Shown one piece after another: positions 44,333 through 51,690 of a stretch of 64,000 nucleotides of DNA (positions are counted from its first letter, which is position 1; the number at the start of each line of letters is the position of its first letter). The DNA comes from Pseudotabrizicola sediminis (GTDB taxonomy: Bacteria; Pseudomonadota; Alphaproteobacteria; Rhodobacterales; Rhodobacteraceae). The notes beneath the pieces were generated by a model. It worked only from the letters and a program-made list of their open reading frames with translations. It was not told where the DNA came from and made no database searches. Where the stretch lies: NCBI RefSeq assembly GCF_004745575.1, contig NZ_RPEM01000006.1, forward strand, positions 92,471 through 156,470, given 5' to 3'. The position numbers and the translations under genes were made by a program.

Positions 44333-44359
44333 ATATAGGCAGGGCAACACCACGACCAA
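44333..44359 (-). promoter_or_regulatory. candidate heat-shock-like promoter of hslO
   Basis: On the minus strand CTTGG is followed by CTATAT (44338-44333), with 18 bp between the TTG (44359-44357) and the -10; the equivalent distance at dnaK is 19. The -10 lies inside a 12-bp palindrome GCCTATATAGGC (44329-44340). Confidence 0.38.
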
Positions 44360-44371
44360 GGGGGCAACAGC

Positions 44372-44818
44372 ATGCGGCGCTACGGTGATCCCGCCCGACC
44401 GGGCCAGAAATATCGCCCCAGACCCGGAGTCTATGCCGTGCTGCTGAATGGCACAAAGGTGCTGACCACGCATCAGGCCGAGCCCACCCCCGAATTTCAG
44501 CTGCCCGGCGGCGGGATAGATCCGGGCGAACACCCGCTCCCCGCCCTGCACCGTGAGGTGTTTGAGGAAACCGGCTGGAAAATCGCCGTGACCCGCAAAC
44601 TAGGGGCCTACCGGCGGTTTACCTATATGCCCGAATACGACAAATGGGCCGAAAAGATCTGCACCATCTATCTGGCCCGCCCGGTTCTGCGCCTTGGCCC
44701 TCCGTCAGAGGCGGGGCATACCGCCGTCTGGATGACGTCCGATCAGGCGCTGGATCAGATCGCCAACACCGGCGACCGCAGGTTTTTGTTTCAGGCGCTG
44801 CGTGATCAGCCGCGATAA
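44372..44818 (+). CDS. NUDIX hydrolase
   Basis: A 148-residue NUDIX enzyme. The box is complete: GGIDPGEHPLPALH then REVFEETGW at about residues 47-70, preceded by FQLPGG. N-terminal MRRYGDPARPGQKYRPRPGV is short and basic, followed by VYAVLLNG. It is diverged from both MutT and the CoA-type NUDIX proteins in this window; the C-terminal YDKWAEKICTIYLARPV suggests a nucleoside-diphosphate substrate, which I cannot name. It is divergent from hslO and its last 13 bp overlap the convergent PP2C gene. Confidence 0.9.
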   Translation: MRRYGDPARPGQKYRPRPGVYAVLLNGTKVLTTHQAEPTPEFQLPGGGIDPGEHPLPALHREVFEETGWKIAVTRKLGAYRRFTYMPEYDKWAEKICTIYLARPVLRLGPPSEAGHTAVWMTSDQALDQIANTGDRRFLFQALRDQPR

Positions 44819-46092
44819 TCAAAAATGAGCCCCGACACATCATCTGGAAAATCCTCTGACCCCAGATGTGCCGCGAGATCCCAGATCAGCGCGTCCAGCA
44901 GCTGGCGCGAGTCCAGAGCACTGTTGGCACGGATCAGGGCGTCCAGCCCATCATCACCCAGTTCGTCACCACTGCGCGACGGGCATTCGGTCAACCCGTC
45001 AGACACCAGAAGCAAGCGATCCCCGGGAAACAACTGCGCCATTACCGGGTCATGCTCCGCGTCGGGCAAAAGTCCGATCGGCAGGCCACCGCTGCCCAGC
45101 CGGTCGATCCGTCCGTCCGCCCGCAGGATTCGCGGGTAAGGGTGGCCTGCCTGCACCATCGCCACCGCACCGCTGTTCAGATCAACCTGCGCATAGGCCA
45201 TGGTGAAATACTGATCGACCTGCAGATCCTCCAGCATGGTGCGGTTGAACCTTGCCGCCACCTGTTCCGGCAACAACCGGTCAAACACGCCATCTGCCCG
45301 GCGCTGCAAAGCGATATTCTGGTCCGGGTCCGACCCTGACAGATACCCCGCCAGCCGTGCGGTAATCATGGCTGACGCCACACCATGCCCAGACACATCC
45401 AGCGAATAAAGCGCGACAACAGCCGCATCCAGTTCGAAAAACCCGGCCAGATCGCCACCCACCGGCCCCGAGGTGCGCAAGAACAGCGTCGCCGCCCCCC
45501 GCCCCCAGTCACGGCACCGGTCGCGCACCAGCGCCTGTTGCAGCTTGCGCGCTTCGATCAAATCGCGGTCCACAATCTGCTGGGCGCGCTGTAGTTCAGT
45601 CAATGTCGCGCCCAGAAGCCGGTTTTTCTGGACCAGTTCCTTGTGCATACTTACAATCCGCTCCCCCGCGCGCAGCCTTGCGTGCAGTTCATGCGCCGAC
45701 ACCGGTTTGGTCAGAAAATCATCTGCCCCCGATTCCAGCCCCGTGGCAATTTCCTCCTTGCCGGATTTGGAGGTCAGCAGGATGAAATAGGCATACCCCT
45801 CCTGCCCCAGCGCACGAAAGGCGGCACACAGATCAAGTCCGGACATGCCATCCATCATCCAATCCGACAGGATGATATCAAAGACCTCCGTCCGGCACGC
45901 CAGCAGCGCCGCCTCACCCGATTCCGCCTCTTGCACGGCATAGCCCCAGCGCGAAAGGGCTGCGATCAGCAGCATACGCTGCGCTTTGCTGTCATCCACG
46001 ACAAGCACCTGCAAGGGGCGGACCGCCACGGCGGCCTCCTCCGGTAGGTCAGGGCTGTTCAAAGTCGTCAAGCTCATCAGATCACAGTCCAT
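44806..46092 (-). CDS. response regulator with PP2C-type (RsbU/SpoIIE) phosphatase output
   Basis: A 428-residue signalling protein. The N-terminal receiver domain (about residues 25-140) has LVVDDSKAQRM, the phospho-acceptor in IILSDWMMDG, LLTSKSG and the TKPVS lysine. A coiled linker follows (about 145-195). The SpoIIE/PP2C domain shows GGDLAGFF, LDVSGHGVASAM, LVSDGLTE and DDVSGLIFDY. Such proteins act on anti-sigma-factor antagonists. I chose the ATG at 46090-46092; a second at 46075-46077 is equally plausible. An HPt gene is divergent 160 bp away. Confidence 0.9.
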   Translation of the reverse strand: MDCDLMSLTTLNSPDLPEEAAVAVRPLQVLVVDDSKAQRMLLIAALSRWGYAVQEAESGEAALLACRTEVFDIILSDWMMDGMSGLDLCAAFRALGQEGYAYFILLTSKSGKEEIATGLESGADDFLTKPVSAHELHARLRAGERIVSMHKELVQKNRLLGATLTELQRAQQIVDRDLIEARKLQQALVRDRCRDWGRGAATLFLRTSGPVGGDLAGFFELDAAVVALYSLDVSGHGVASAMITARLAGYLSGSDPDQNIALQRRADGVFDRLLPEQVAARFNRTMLEDLQVDQYFTMAYAQVDLNSGAVAMVQAGHPYPRILRADGRIDRLGSGGLPIGLLPDAEHDPVMAQLFPGDRLLLVSDGLTECPSRSGDELGDDGLDALIRANSALDSRQLLDALIWDLAAHLGSEDFPDDVSGLIFDYRG

Positions 46093-46249
46093 ACAACGCA
46101 AGACACTGTCGCTGCGCAGAGCTTAAGCACCGATGAAAGCTAAAACTTTCCCTGTTAGCGTCGGGGACTTGATAACGAAGCCTTAAGATGCTGGGGTCAT
46201 GATGGGGACAAGAACCATTCTGGGGGTCGCACAAACAGGATCGGGTGAC

Positions 46250-46579
46250 ATGATGATCGACTGGGCACGCGTGAACGATTTGCGGGCAGAGGTGGGGCAC
46301 GACTCGTTTGACGAAATTGTTGCCCTCTTCCTGCAAGAGACGGATCAGGTGGTCACCCGCCTGCCTTCCCTCACCGACGCACAGTCGATGGAAGACGACC
46401 TGCATTTCCTCAAGGGCAGCGCGCTCAACCTTGGTTTTGCCCGTCTGGCTCAGGTTTGCCAGACCGGCGAACGCCGCGCCGCGACCGGCTCGGCCGATGT
46501 GGCGCTGGACAGCGTGATCAGCACCTATCACCAGTCGCGCGATGCCTTTGTGACCCGGCTGAAAGATCGCGCTGCCTGA
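46250..46579 (+). CDS. histidine phosphotransfer (HPt) domain protein
   Basis: A 109-residue single-domain phosphorelay protein. The phospho-accepting His is His52 in LHFLKGSALNLGF, with the typical helical bundle before (DSFDEIVALFLQETDQVV) and after it. The ATG at 46250 has GGGTGAC upstream; the frame extends 17 codons further. It is divergent from the receiver-PP2C gene and may exchange phosphate with its receiver, but no sensor kinase is nearby, so the partner is an inference. Confidence 0.87.
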   Translation: MMIDWARVNDLRAEVGHDSFDEIVALFLQETDQVVTRLPSLTDAQSMEDDLHFLKGSALNLGFARLAQVCQTGERRAATGSADVALDSVISTYHQSRDAFVTRLKDRAA

Positions 46580-46588
46580 GCGGGCCGC

Positions 46589-47836
46589 CTAGATCAGAAA
46601 CTCTGACAAAATCCCGTCATTGGTGATGTCCCGATAGGGAAAGGCCGCCAGATCCAGCCGCGCAAACAGCTGGGTAAAATTCTCCGGCGCTTTTGTCTCA
46701 ATTCCAATCAGAACCGACCCGAAGTTGCGCGCCGATTTTTTCAGATACTCAAACCGCGCGATATCATCTTCGGGCCCCAGCATCTCCAGAAACTCACGCA
46801 GGGCACCGGGACGCTGCGGCATCCGCAGGATGAAATACTTCTTAAGCCCGGCAAAGCGCTGCGCCCGTTCTTTCACTTCCGGCAGGCGTTCGAAGTCGAA
46901 GTTCCCGCCCGATGTCACACAAACCACGGTCTTGCCCCGGATCACCCCGGCCAGCTCTGGCAGCACATCCACCGACAGCGCCCCCGCAGGTTCCAGCACG
47001 ATGCCTTCGACATTCAGCATCTCCAGCATGGTGATGCAGATCCGGTCTTCGGGGGCCAGAAGCACCTGCGCCGGATCAACCCAATCCAGCAGAGCAAAGG
47101 TCTTGTCCCCCAACCGCGCCACGGCCGCGCCATCCACAAAGCTGTTCACCGTTGCCAGCGTGTCGGGTCGCCGCGCAGCCAAAGCCGCCAGCAGGGACGC
47201 GCCACCCAAAGGTTCCACAAAGCGATAGGCCACATCCGGCGCCACAACCCGCAGATACCGTGTCACGCCCGATGACAACCCGCCCCCGCCCACCGGAAGA
47301 ATCACCAGATCGGGATCGCGGCCCAGCTGATCCAGCATTTCCACCGCAACAGAAGACTGGCCCAGAATCACATCATCATCATCAAAGGGTGACAGGAAGT
47401 ACGCACCCTGTTCGGTACAGAACGCCTTCGCCGCCGTCAGCGTCTGGTCGAAATAGTCGCCCGTCAGCACAATTTGCACCTGACCCGTGCCAAACACCCG
47501 CGTCTTGTCGATCTTTTGCTGCGGCGTCGTCACCGGCATGAAGATCGTGCCGCGCACCCCGAAATGCCGACAGGCAAAGGCCACGCCTTGCGCATGATTG
47601 CCCGCACTGGCGCAAACAAAGTGCTGCCGGCCCGGCTCCGCCTCGCGCACCTTGCGCATCGCGGTAAAGGCTCCGCGCAGCTTGTAGGACCGCACCGGCG
47701 ACAAATCTTCGCGCTTCAGCCAGATGTCGGCATCAAAGCGCTGCGACAGGTAATCATTGCGCTGCAACGGCGTCGGATCAAACAGATCGCGCAGCGCGTC
47801 GGTGGCAAGGCGGGCATCTTTGACAAAATCGGTCAT
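46589..47836 (-). CDS. ilvA: threonine dehydratase (threonine ammonia-lyase)
   Basis: PLP enzyme that makes 2-oxobutanoate from threonine, the first committed step of isoleucine synthesis. Of 415 residues, the catalytic Lys52 lies in PVRSYKLRGA, the glycine-rich phosphate loop is LPVGGGGLSSGV, and SAGNHAQGVA is present. The C-terminal 90 residues are one ACT-like regulatory domain (FILRMPQRPGALREFLEML), so feedback control is likely. The ATG at 47834-47836 matches the family start, although its ribosome site is close. It is divergent from argG. Confidence 0.94.
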   Translation of the reverse strand: MTDFVKDARLATDALRDLFDPTPLQRNDYLSQRFDADIWLKREDLSPVRSYKLRGAFTAMRKVREAEPGRQHFVCASAGNHAQGVAFACRHFGVRGTIFMPVTTPQQKIDKTRVFGTGQVQIVLTGDYFDQTLTAAKAFCTEQGAYFLSPFDDDDVILGQSSVAVEMLDQLGRDPDLVILPVGGGGLSSGVTRYLRVVAPDVAYRFVEPLGGASLLAALAARRPDTLATVNSFVDGAAVARLGDKTFALLDWVDPAQVLLAPEDRICITMLEMLNVEGIVLEPAGALSVDVLPELAGVIRGKTVVCVTSGGNFDFERLPEVKERAQRFAGLKKYFILRMPQRPGALREFLEMLGPEDDIARFEYLKKSARNFGSVLIGIETKAPENFTQLFARLDLAAFPYRDITNDGILSEFLI

Positions 47837-47962
47837 AGCCTTGGCATGCCGCAGCGCCACCGCTTTGGCAAGCGCGGCGATTTTGTATCCGATACGCCCG
47901 TGTTTCTTGCCCTTTGCCGCAAATCGCCTTAGACCCGCGCAAATCCCAAAGGGAGCGTGCGC

Positions 47963-49186
47963 ATGTCAAACCCGAAAAAAGTCGTCCTTGCCTATTCCGG
48001 GGGTCTGGACACCTCGATCATCCTCAAATGGCTGCAAACCGAATACGGTTGCGAGGTGATCACCTTCACCGCCGATCTGGGTCAGGGCGAAGAGCTGGAA
48101 CCCGCCCGCGCCAAGGCCGAATTGCTGGGCATCAAGCCGGAAAACATCCATATCGTCGACGTGCGCGAAGAATTCGTGCGCGACTATGTGTTCCCGATGT
48201 TCCGCGCCAATGCGCTGTATGAAGGGCTGTATCTGCTGGGTACCTCGATTGCGCGGCCGCTGATCTCCAAGCATCTGGTTGATCTGGCGCATAAACATGG
48301 CGCTGATGCGGTGGCGCATGGCGCGACCGGCAAGGGCAATGATCAGGTGCGGTTCGAGCTGTCGGCCTATGCGCTTGACCCATCGATCCGGGTGATCGCG
48401 CCGTGGCGCGAGTGGGATCTGACCAGCCGCACCAAGCTGATCGAATTTGCCGAAACCAACCAGATCCCAATCGCCAAGGACAAGCGCGGCGAGGCGCCGT
48501 TCTCGGTGGACGCAAACCTGCTGCACACCTCGTCCGAGGGCAAGGCGCTGGAAAACCCCGCCGAACAGGCCCCGGAATATGTCTATCAGCGCACCGTTTC
48601 GCCCGAAGACGCGCCGAACACACCTGAATACATTGAAGTTTCTTTTGAGCGCGGTGATGCGGTTGCGATCAATGGTGAAGCGATGTCACCCGCCACCATC
48701 CTGACCCGGCTCAACGAGTTGGGCGGCGCGCATGGCATTGGCCGGCTCGATTTCGTGGAAAACCGCTTTGTCGGGATGAAGTCGCGCGGCATCTATGAAA
48801 CCCCCGGCGGCACCCTTCTGCTGGAAGCACATCGCGGGATCGAACAGATCACGCTGGATGCAGGCGCGGGCCACCTGAAAGACAGCATCATGCCGCGTTA
48901 TGCGGAACTGATCTACAACGGCTTCTGGTTCAGCCCGGAACGCGAGATGTTGCAGGCGCTGATCGACAAGTCACAAGAACATGTGACCGGCACCGTGCGG
49001 CTGAAGCTCTACAAGGGCCTGGCCACCTGCGTTGGCCGCTGGTCCGACCATTCGCTGTATTCCGAGGCGCATGTGACGTTCGAGGACGACGCGGGTGCTT
49101 ATGACCAGAAAGACGCCGCAGGCTTCATCCGCCTGAACGCCCTGCGCCTGAAACTGATCGCCAACCGCAATGCGCGGGTAAAATAG
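47963..49186 (+). CDS. argG: argininosuccinate synthase
   Basis: Joins citrulline and aspartate with ATP in arginine synthesis. The 407-residue protein begins [20 protein letters not shown], the ATP pyrophosphatase loop, and contains [16 protein letters not shown] and [17 protein letters not shown]. The ATG at 47963 follows GGGAG; two earlier codons are open. It is convergent with the sulfotransferase-like gene, 22 bp away, with no clear hairpin between them. Confidence 0.98.
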   Translation: MSNPKKVVLAYSGGLDTSIILKWLQTEYGCEVITFTADLGQGEELEPARAKAELLGIKPENIHIVDVREEFVRDYVFPMFRANALYEGLYLLGTSIARPLISKHLVDLAHKHGADAVAHGATGKGNDQVRFELSAYALDPSIRVIAPWREWDLTSRTKLIEFAETNQIPIAKDKRGEAPFSVDANLLHTSSEGKALENPAEQAPEYVYQRTVSPEDAPNTPEYIEVSFERGDAVAINGEAMSPATILTRLNELGGAHGIGRLDFVENRFVGMKSRGIYETPGGTLLLEAHRGIEQITLDAGAGHLKDSIMPRYAELIYNGFWFSPEREMLQALIDKSQEHVTGTVRLKLYKGLATCVGRWSDHSLYSEAHVTFEDDAGAYDQKDAAGFIRLNALRLKLIANRNARVK

Positions 49187-49208
49187 CCTTTGCCCTCAGG
49201 GGCTTGGC

Positions 49209-49925
49209 TTACATCCGAAGCTGTGCCAGCCGATCGTAATGTGGCAAAGCCTGCGCCACCAGATCGGCGTAGGCGCCGCCAAGCGCGGGAAGCGGGCCTT
49301 CGGCGCCTTCGAACCCGGTGGAGCGATGGACCGCGGCATACCAATGCGGGGCCCATGTGCCATCATGTTCGTTGCCGCCCGCGGGCCAGTGCAACATGCT
49401 GCGCGTGAAGGACAGCCCGAGCGCGCTGCACAGCTTGCGCAGCATCGCTTCGGGGTCGGCGCGAATATCGTCACTGTCGATCACAAGGGGGGCCGTCCCG
49501 CTCCACCCGGCAACCTCTTGATAAAGTTCAACTTGCTGGACAAAGCCGATGTCGTGCAACGTTGCGCCCTGACGCTTTTTGGCATAGCTTGCGACCACGC
49601 GGGCCGGGTGCCGGATCAGGAACACATTTTGGCAGGACCGCATCCAGCGCCGGTCAAACCCATCAACCATATGCAACGTCATGTGCTTTTGATAAAACAC
49701 CGCCTTGCCCTGCGGGATCGGTCCCTTGCAGATCGAGGCGATCCGGTCCGGGTCGGTTTCGTTTTCCTCGATGATCTGCGCGCGCATCGGGTGGTCGATG
49801 CCGGTCGCTTCAAGATAGGCGGCGTAAAAGGGTTCATCCCAGACCAGGGTGTCATCCCGCGCGGCGAAAGCGTACATCAGGGCGGTCGACAGGTTGCGTG
49901 GCCCGGACCACATGGCGATTTTCAT
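49209..49925 (-). CDS. sulfotransferase-like protein
   Basis: A 238-residue protein with the sulfotransferase fold. The N-terminal phosphosulfate loop is MWSGPRNLSTALMYAF, and the 3'-phosphate-binding segment is VFLIRHPARVVASYAKK. The upstream gene on the same strand is a class IV aminotransferase 54 bp away; plants carry related sulfotransferase-like domains in branched-chain-aminotransferase-like proteins, so a metabolic link is possible. The acceptor substrate is unknown, and the loop SGPRN differs from the classical PKSGTT type. Copy 2 of the 11-bp triple repeat ends 11 bp before its ATG. Confidence 0.82.
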   Translation of the reverse strand: MKIAMWSGPRNLSTALMYAFAARDDTLVWDEPFYAAYLEATGIDHPMRAQIIEENETDPDRIASICKGPIPQGKAVFYQKHMTLHMVDGFDRRWMRSCQNVFLIRHPARVVASYAKKRQGATLHDIGFVQQVELYQEVAGWSGTAPLVIDSDDIRADPEAMLRKLCSALGLSFTRSMLHWPAGGNEHDGTWAPHWYAAVHRSTGFEGAEGPLPALGGAYADLVAQALPHYDRLAQLRM

Positions 49926-49936
49926 GGCTGATTTCC

Positions 49937-49969
49937 GTATGGTTCGTGTATGGCGCGCGTATGGCTTAC
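49937..49969 (-). repeat. phased 11-bp triple repeat, copy 2
   Basis: On the minus strand: GTAAGCCATAC (49969-49959), GCGCGCCATAC (49958-49948) and ACGAACCATAC (49947-49937). All three cores are RCCATAC at exactly 11-bp spacing. It lies between the aminotransferase stop and the sulfotransferase-like ATG, in sense with the latter. Confidence 0.65.
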
Positions 49970-49979
49970 GGACGTACGT

Positions 49980-50879
49980 TCATGCGCCGACAAGGGTCTT
50001 GTAAAGCCCGCGAATCCGCTCTGTCATCGGGCCCATTTCGCCGGTGCCGATCTGGCGGCCGTCGATCATGCTGACAGGCGTTTGCGCGCCGAAGGTGCCG
50101 GTGAGGAAGGCCTCGTCCGCGCCATAGGTGTCGACGAGGCTGAAGTTCCGCTCATACACCGGGATGCCATTTTCGCGGCACAGGTCGATCACTTTCTGAC
50201 GCGTGATGCCGTTCATGCAATAGTCGCCGGTGCTGGTCCAGACCGCACCCTTGCGGACGATGAAGAAGTTGCAGGCGTTGGTGGTGTTCACAAAGCCATG
50301 CACGTCCAGCATCAGCGCCTCATCGGCACCGGCCTTTTCGGCGGCGATGCAGGCCAGAATGCAGTTCAGCTTGGAATGGCTGTTCAGCTTGGGGTCTTGC
50401 GTCATCGGCAGGCCGCGCAGGTGGGGCACGGTGGCAAGGCGGATCGGGCGGGGCAGCTTTTGGCGCGAGTGTTCCATGATGATCACCACCGTTGGCCCGC
50501 GCTGCGACAGTTTGGGGTGCTGGAAGGGCCGGGTCTTGACGCCGCGCGTGACCATCAGGCGGGCATGGGCGTCGGTGGTCATGCTGTTGGCGGCTTGGGT
50601 TTCCATGATGGCCGCAATCACCTGATCACGGGTCATTCCGATGTCGATGTCGATCGCCTTTGCGGCCTCGAACAGCCGGTCCATGTGTTCGTCCAGGAAG
50701 GTCCAGCGCCCGTTGTAAAGCCGCACGCCTTCCCACACCCCATCGCCCAGCATGAACCCGGAATCGTAGACCGAGACCAGCGCCTGATCCCTTGGCTTCA
50801 GCGCACCGTTGACCCAGATCAGGATGTGCTCATTGCGGGCGTCATCTTCGGCCTGATGGGTAGAAACGTGGTCGGTCAT
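49980..50879 (-). CDS. fold-type IV PLP aminotransferase (branched-chain or D-amino acid type)
   Basis: A 299-residue class IV aminotransferase. Motifs are VYDSGFMLGDGVWEGVRLYN, MVTRGVKTRP, the candidate PLP lysine in NSHSKLNCILA, and DEALMLDVHGFVNTTNACNFF, then FLTGTFGAQTPV. The substitutions around the lysine place it between branched-chain and D-alanine aminotransferases, so I do not assign ilvE. The ATG at 50877-50879 follows GGAGGACC and removes 14 upstream codons. Cytoplasmic; likely involved in branched-chain metabolism given ilvA nearby. Confidence 0.88.
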   Translation of the reverse strand: MTDHVSTHQAEDDARNEHILIWVNGALKPRDQALVSVYDSGFMLGDGVWEGVRLYNGRWTFLDEHMDRLFEAAKAIDIDIGMTRDQVIAAIMETQAANSMTTDAHARLMVTRGVKTRPFQHPKLSQRGPTVVIIMEHSRQKLPRPIRLATVPHLRGLPMTQDPKLNSHSKLNCILACIAAEKAGADEALMLDVHGFVNTTNACNFFIVRKGAVWTSTGDYCMNGITRQKVIDLCRENGIPVYERNFSLVDTYGADEAFLTGTFGAQTPVSMIDGRQIGTGEMGPMTERIRGLYKTLVGA

Positions 50880-50940
50880 GCGGTCCTCCGGGTTTGGTGT
50901 AACGCTATGCGGGGCGGGCACGAAGGGAAAGGGGCAGCTT

Positions 50941-50968
50941 CACCTGTGCGTGACATCACACATGGGTG
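50941..50968. promoter_or_regulatory. 28-bp imperfect palindrome, candidate operator
   Basis: CACCTGTGCGTGA and TCACACATGGGTG flank CA; 10 of 13 positions are symmetric. It sits in the 144-bp region between the divergent aminotransferase and msrA genes, where a dimeric regulator could control both. Confidence 0.45.
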
Positions 50969-51023
50969 AGTGGACGGACGGCCCGCGCGGGGCAATCTGT
51001 GGCCAGTATTTCAGGAGCACGAG

Positions 51024-51653
51024 ATGAAACGAATGATGTCTGTTGTGGCCGGTCTGGCCCTGTTGGTGCTGACCGCCACCGGGGGGGCGCAGGCTGCCAC
51101 CGAGAAGGCCATTGTCGCCGGGGGGTGCTTCTGGTGCGTCGAATCCGATTTTGAAAAGGTGCCGGGCGTGCGGTCGGTGGTGTCGGGCTATACCGGTGGG
51201 ACGATGCAGAACCCGACCTATCCGAACCATGAGGGGCATCATGAGGCGGTGGAGATCACCTTTGACAACAGCCGCATCACCTATGCCCAGCTGATCGCGA
51301 TGTTCCTGCGGTCGGTCGATGTGACCGATGCCGGGGGCCAGTTCTGCGACCGTGGCCCGGCGTACCGCACCGCGATTTTCCCCCGGAACGCCGCGCAACA
51401 GGCGGCAGCGCAGGCGGCGGTGGCCGAGGCGCAGCAGGCGCTTGGGCAAAAGATCGTGACGCCGGTGCTGCCCGCCAGCACCTTCTGGGTGGCCGAGGCC
51501 TATCATCAGGATTACTACAAAAGCTCTGAAATCATCCTGACCCGCGCCGGGCCGAAGCAGAAGAAGAACGCCTATACCTTCTACCGTCAGGCCTGCGGGC
51601 GCGATGCGCGGGTAAAGCAGCTTTGGGGCAATCAGGCGGCATTCGCCAAGTGA
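51024..51653 (+). CDS. msrA: periplasmic peptide-methionine (S)-S-oxide reductase
   Basis: Repairs oxidised methionine. The 209-residue protein has a signal peptide (about residues 1-24, ending GGAQAA), so it acts in the periplasm, unlike cytosolic MsrA. The active-site Cys35 lies in VAGGCFWCVESDF, and the family motifs GYTGGTMQNPTY, EAVEITFD and AYHQDYY are present. The ATG at 51024 follows AGGAG; 18 upstream codons are open. It ends at a strong terminator four bases after the stop. Confidence 0.95.
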   Translation: MKRMMSVVAGLALLVLTATGGAQAATEKAIVAGGCFWCVESDFEKVPGVRSVVSGYTGGTMQNPTYPNHEGHHEAVEITFDNSRITYAQLIAMFLRSVDVTDAGGQFCDRGPAYRTAIFPRNAAQQAAAQAAVAEAQQALGQKIVTPVLPASTFWVAEAYHQDYYKSSEIILTRAGPKQKKNAYTFYRQACGRDARVKQLWGNQAAFAK

Positions 51654-51656
51654 CCG

Positions 51657-51690
51657 AAGGCCCGCCCGTTGAGGCGGGCCTTTTGCTTTA
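51657..51690 (+). terminator. intrinsic terminator of msrA
   Basis: AAGGCCCGCC (51657-51666) pairs with GGCGGGCCTT (51673-51682) around CGTTGA, followed by TTGCTTTATT. The T-rich side faces msrA; the convergent maeB may use the same stem. Confidence 0.88.

Noticed and set aside
44329-44340. The 12-bp palindrome GCCTATATAGGC as a repressor operator.
   Set aside because: Its core is the best -10 candidate for hslO, and the symmetry of TATATA makes such a palindrome easy to get; no second half-site is present.
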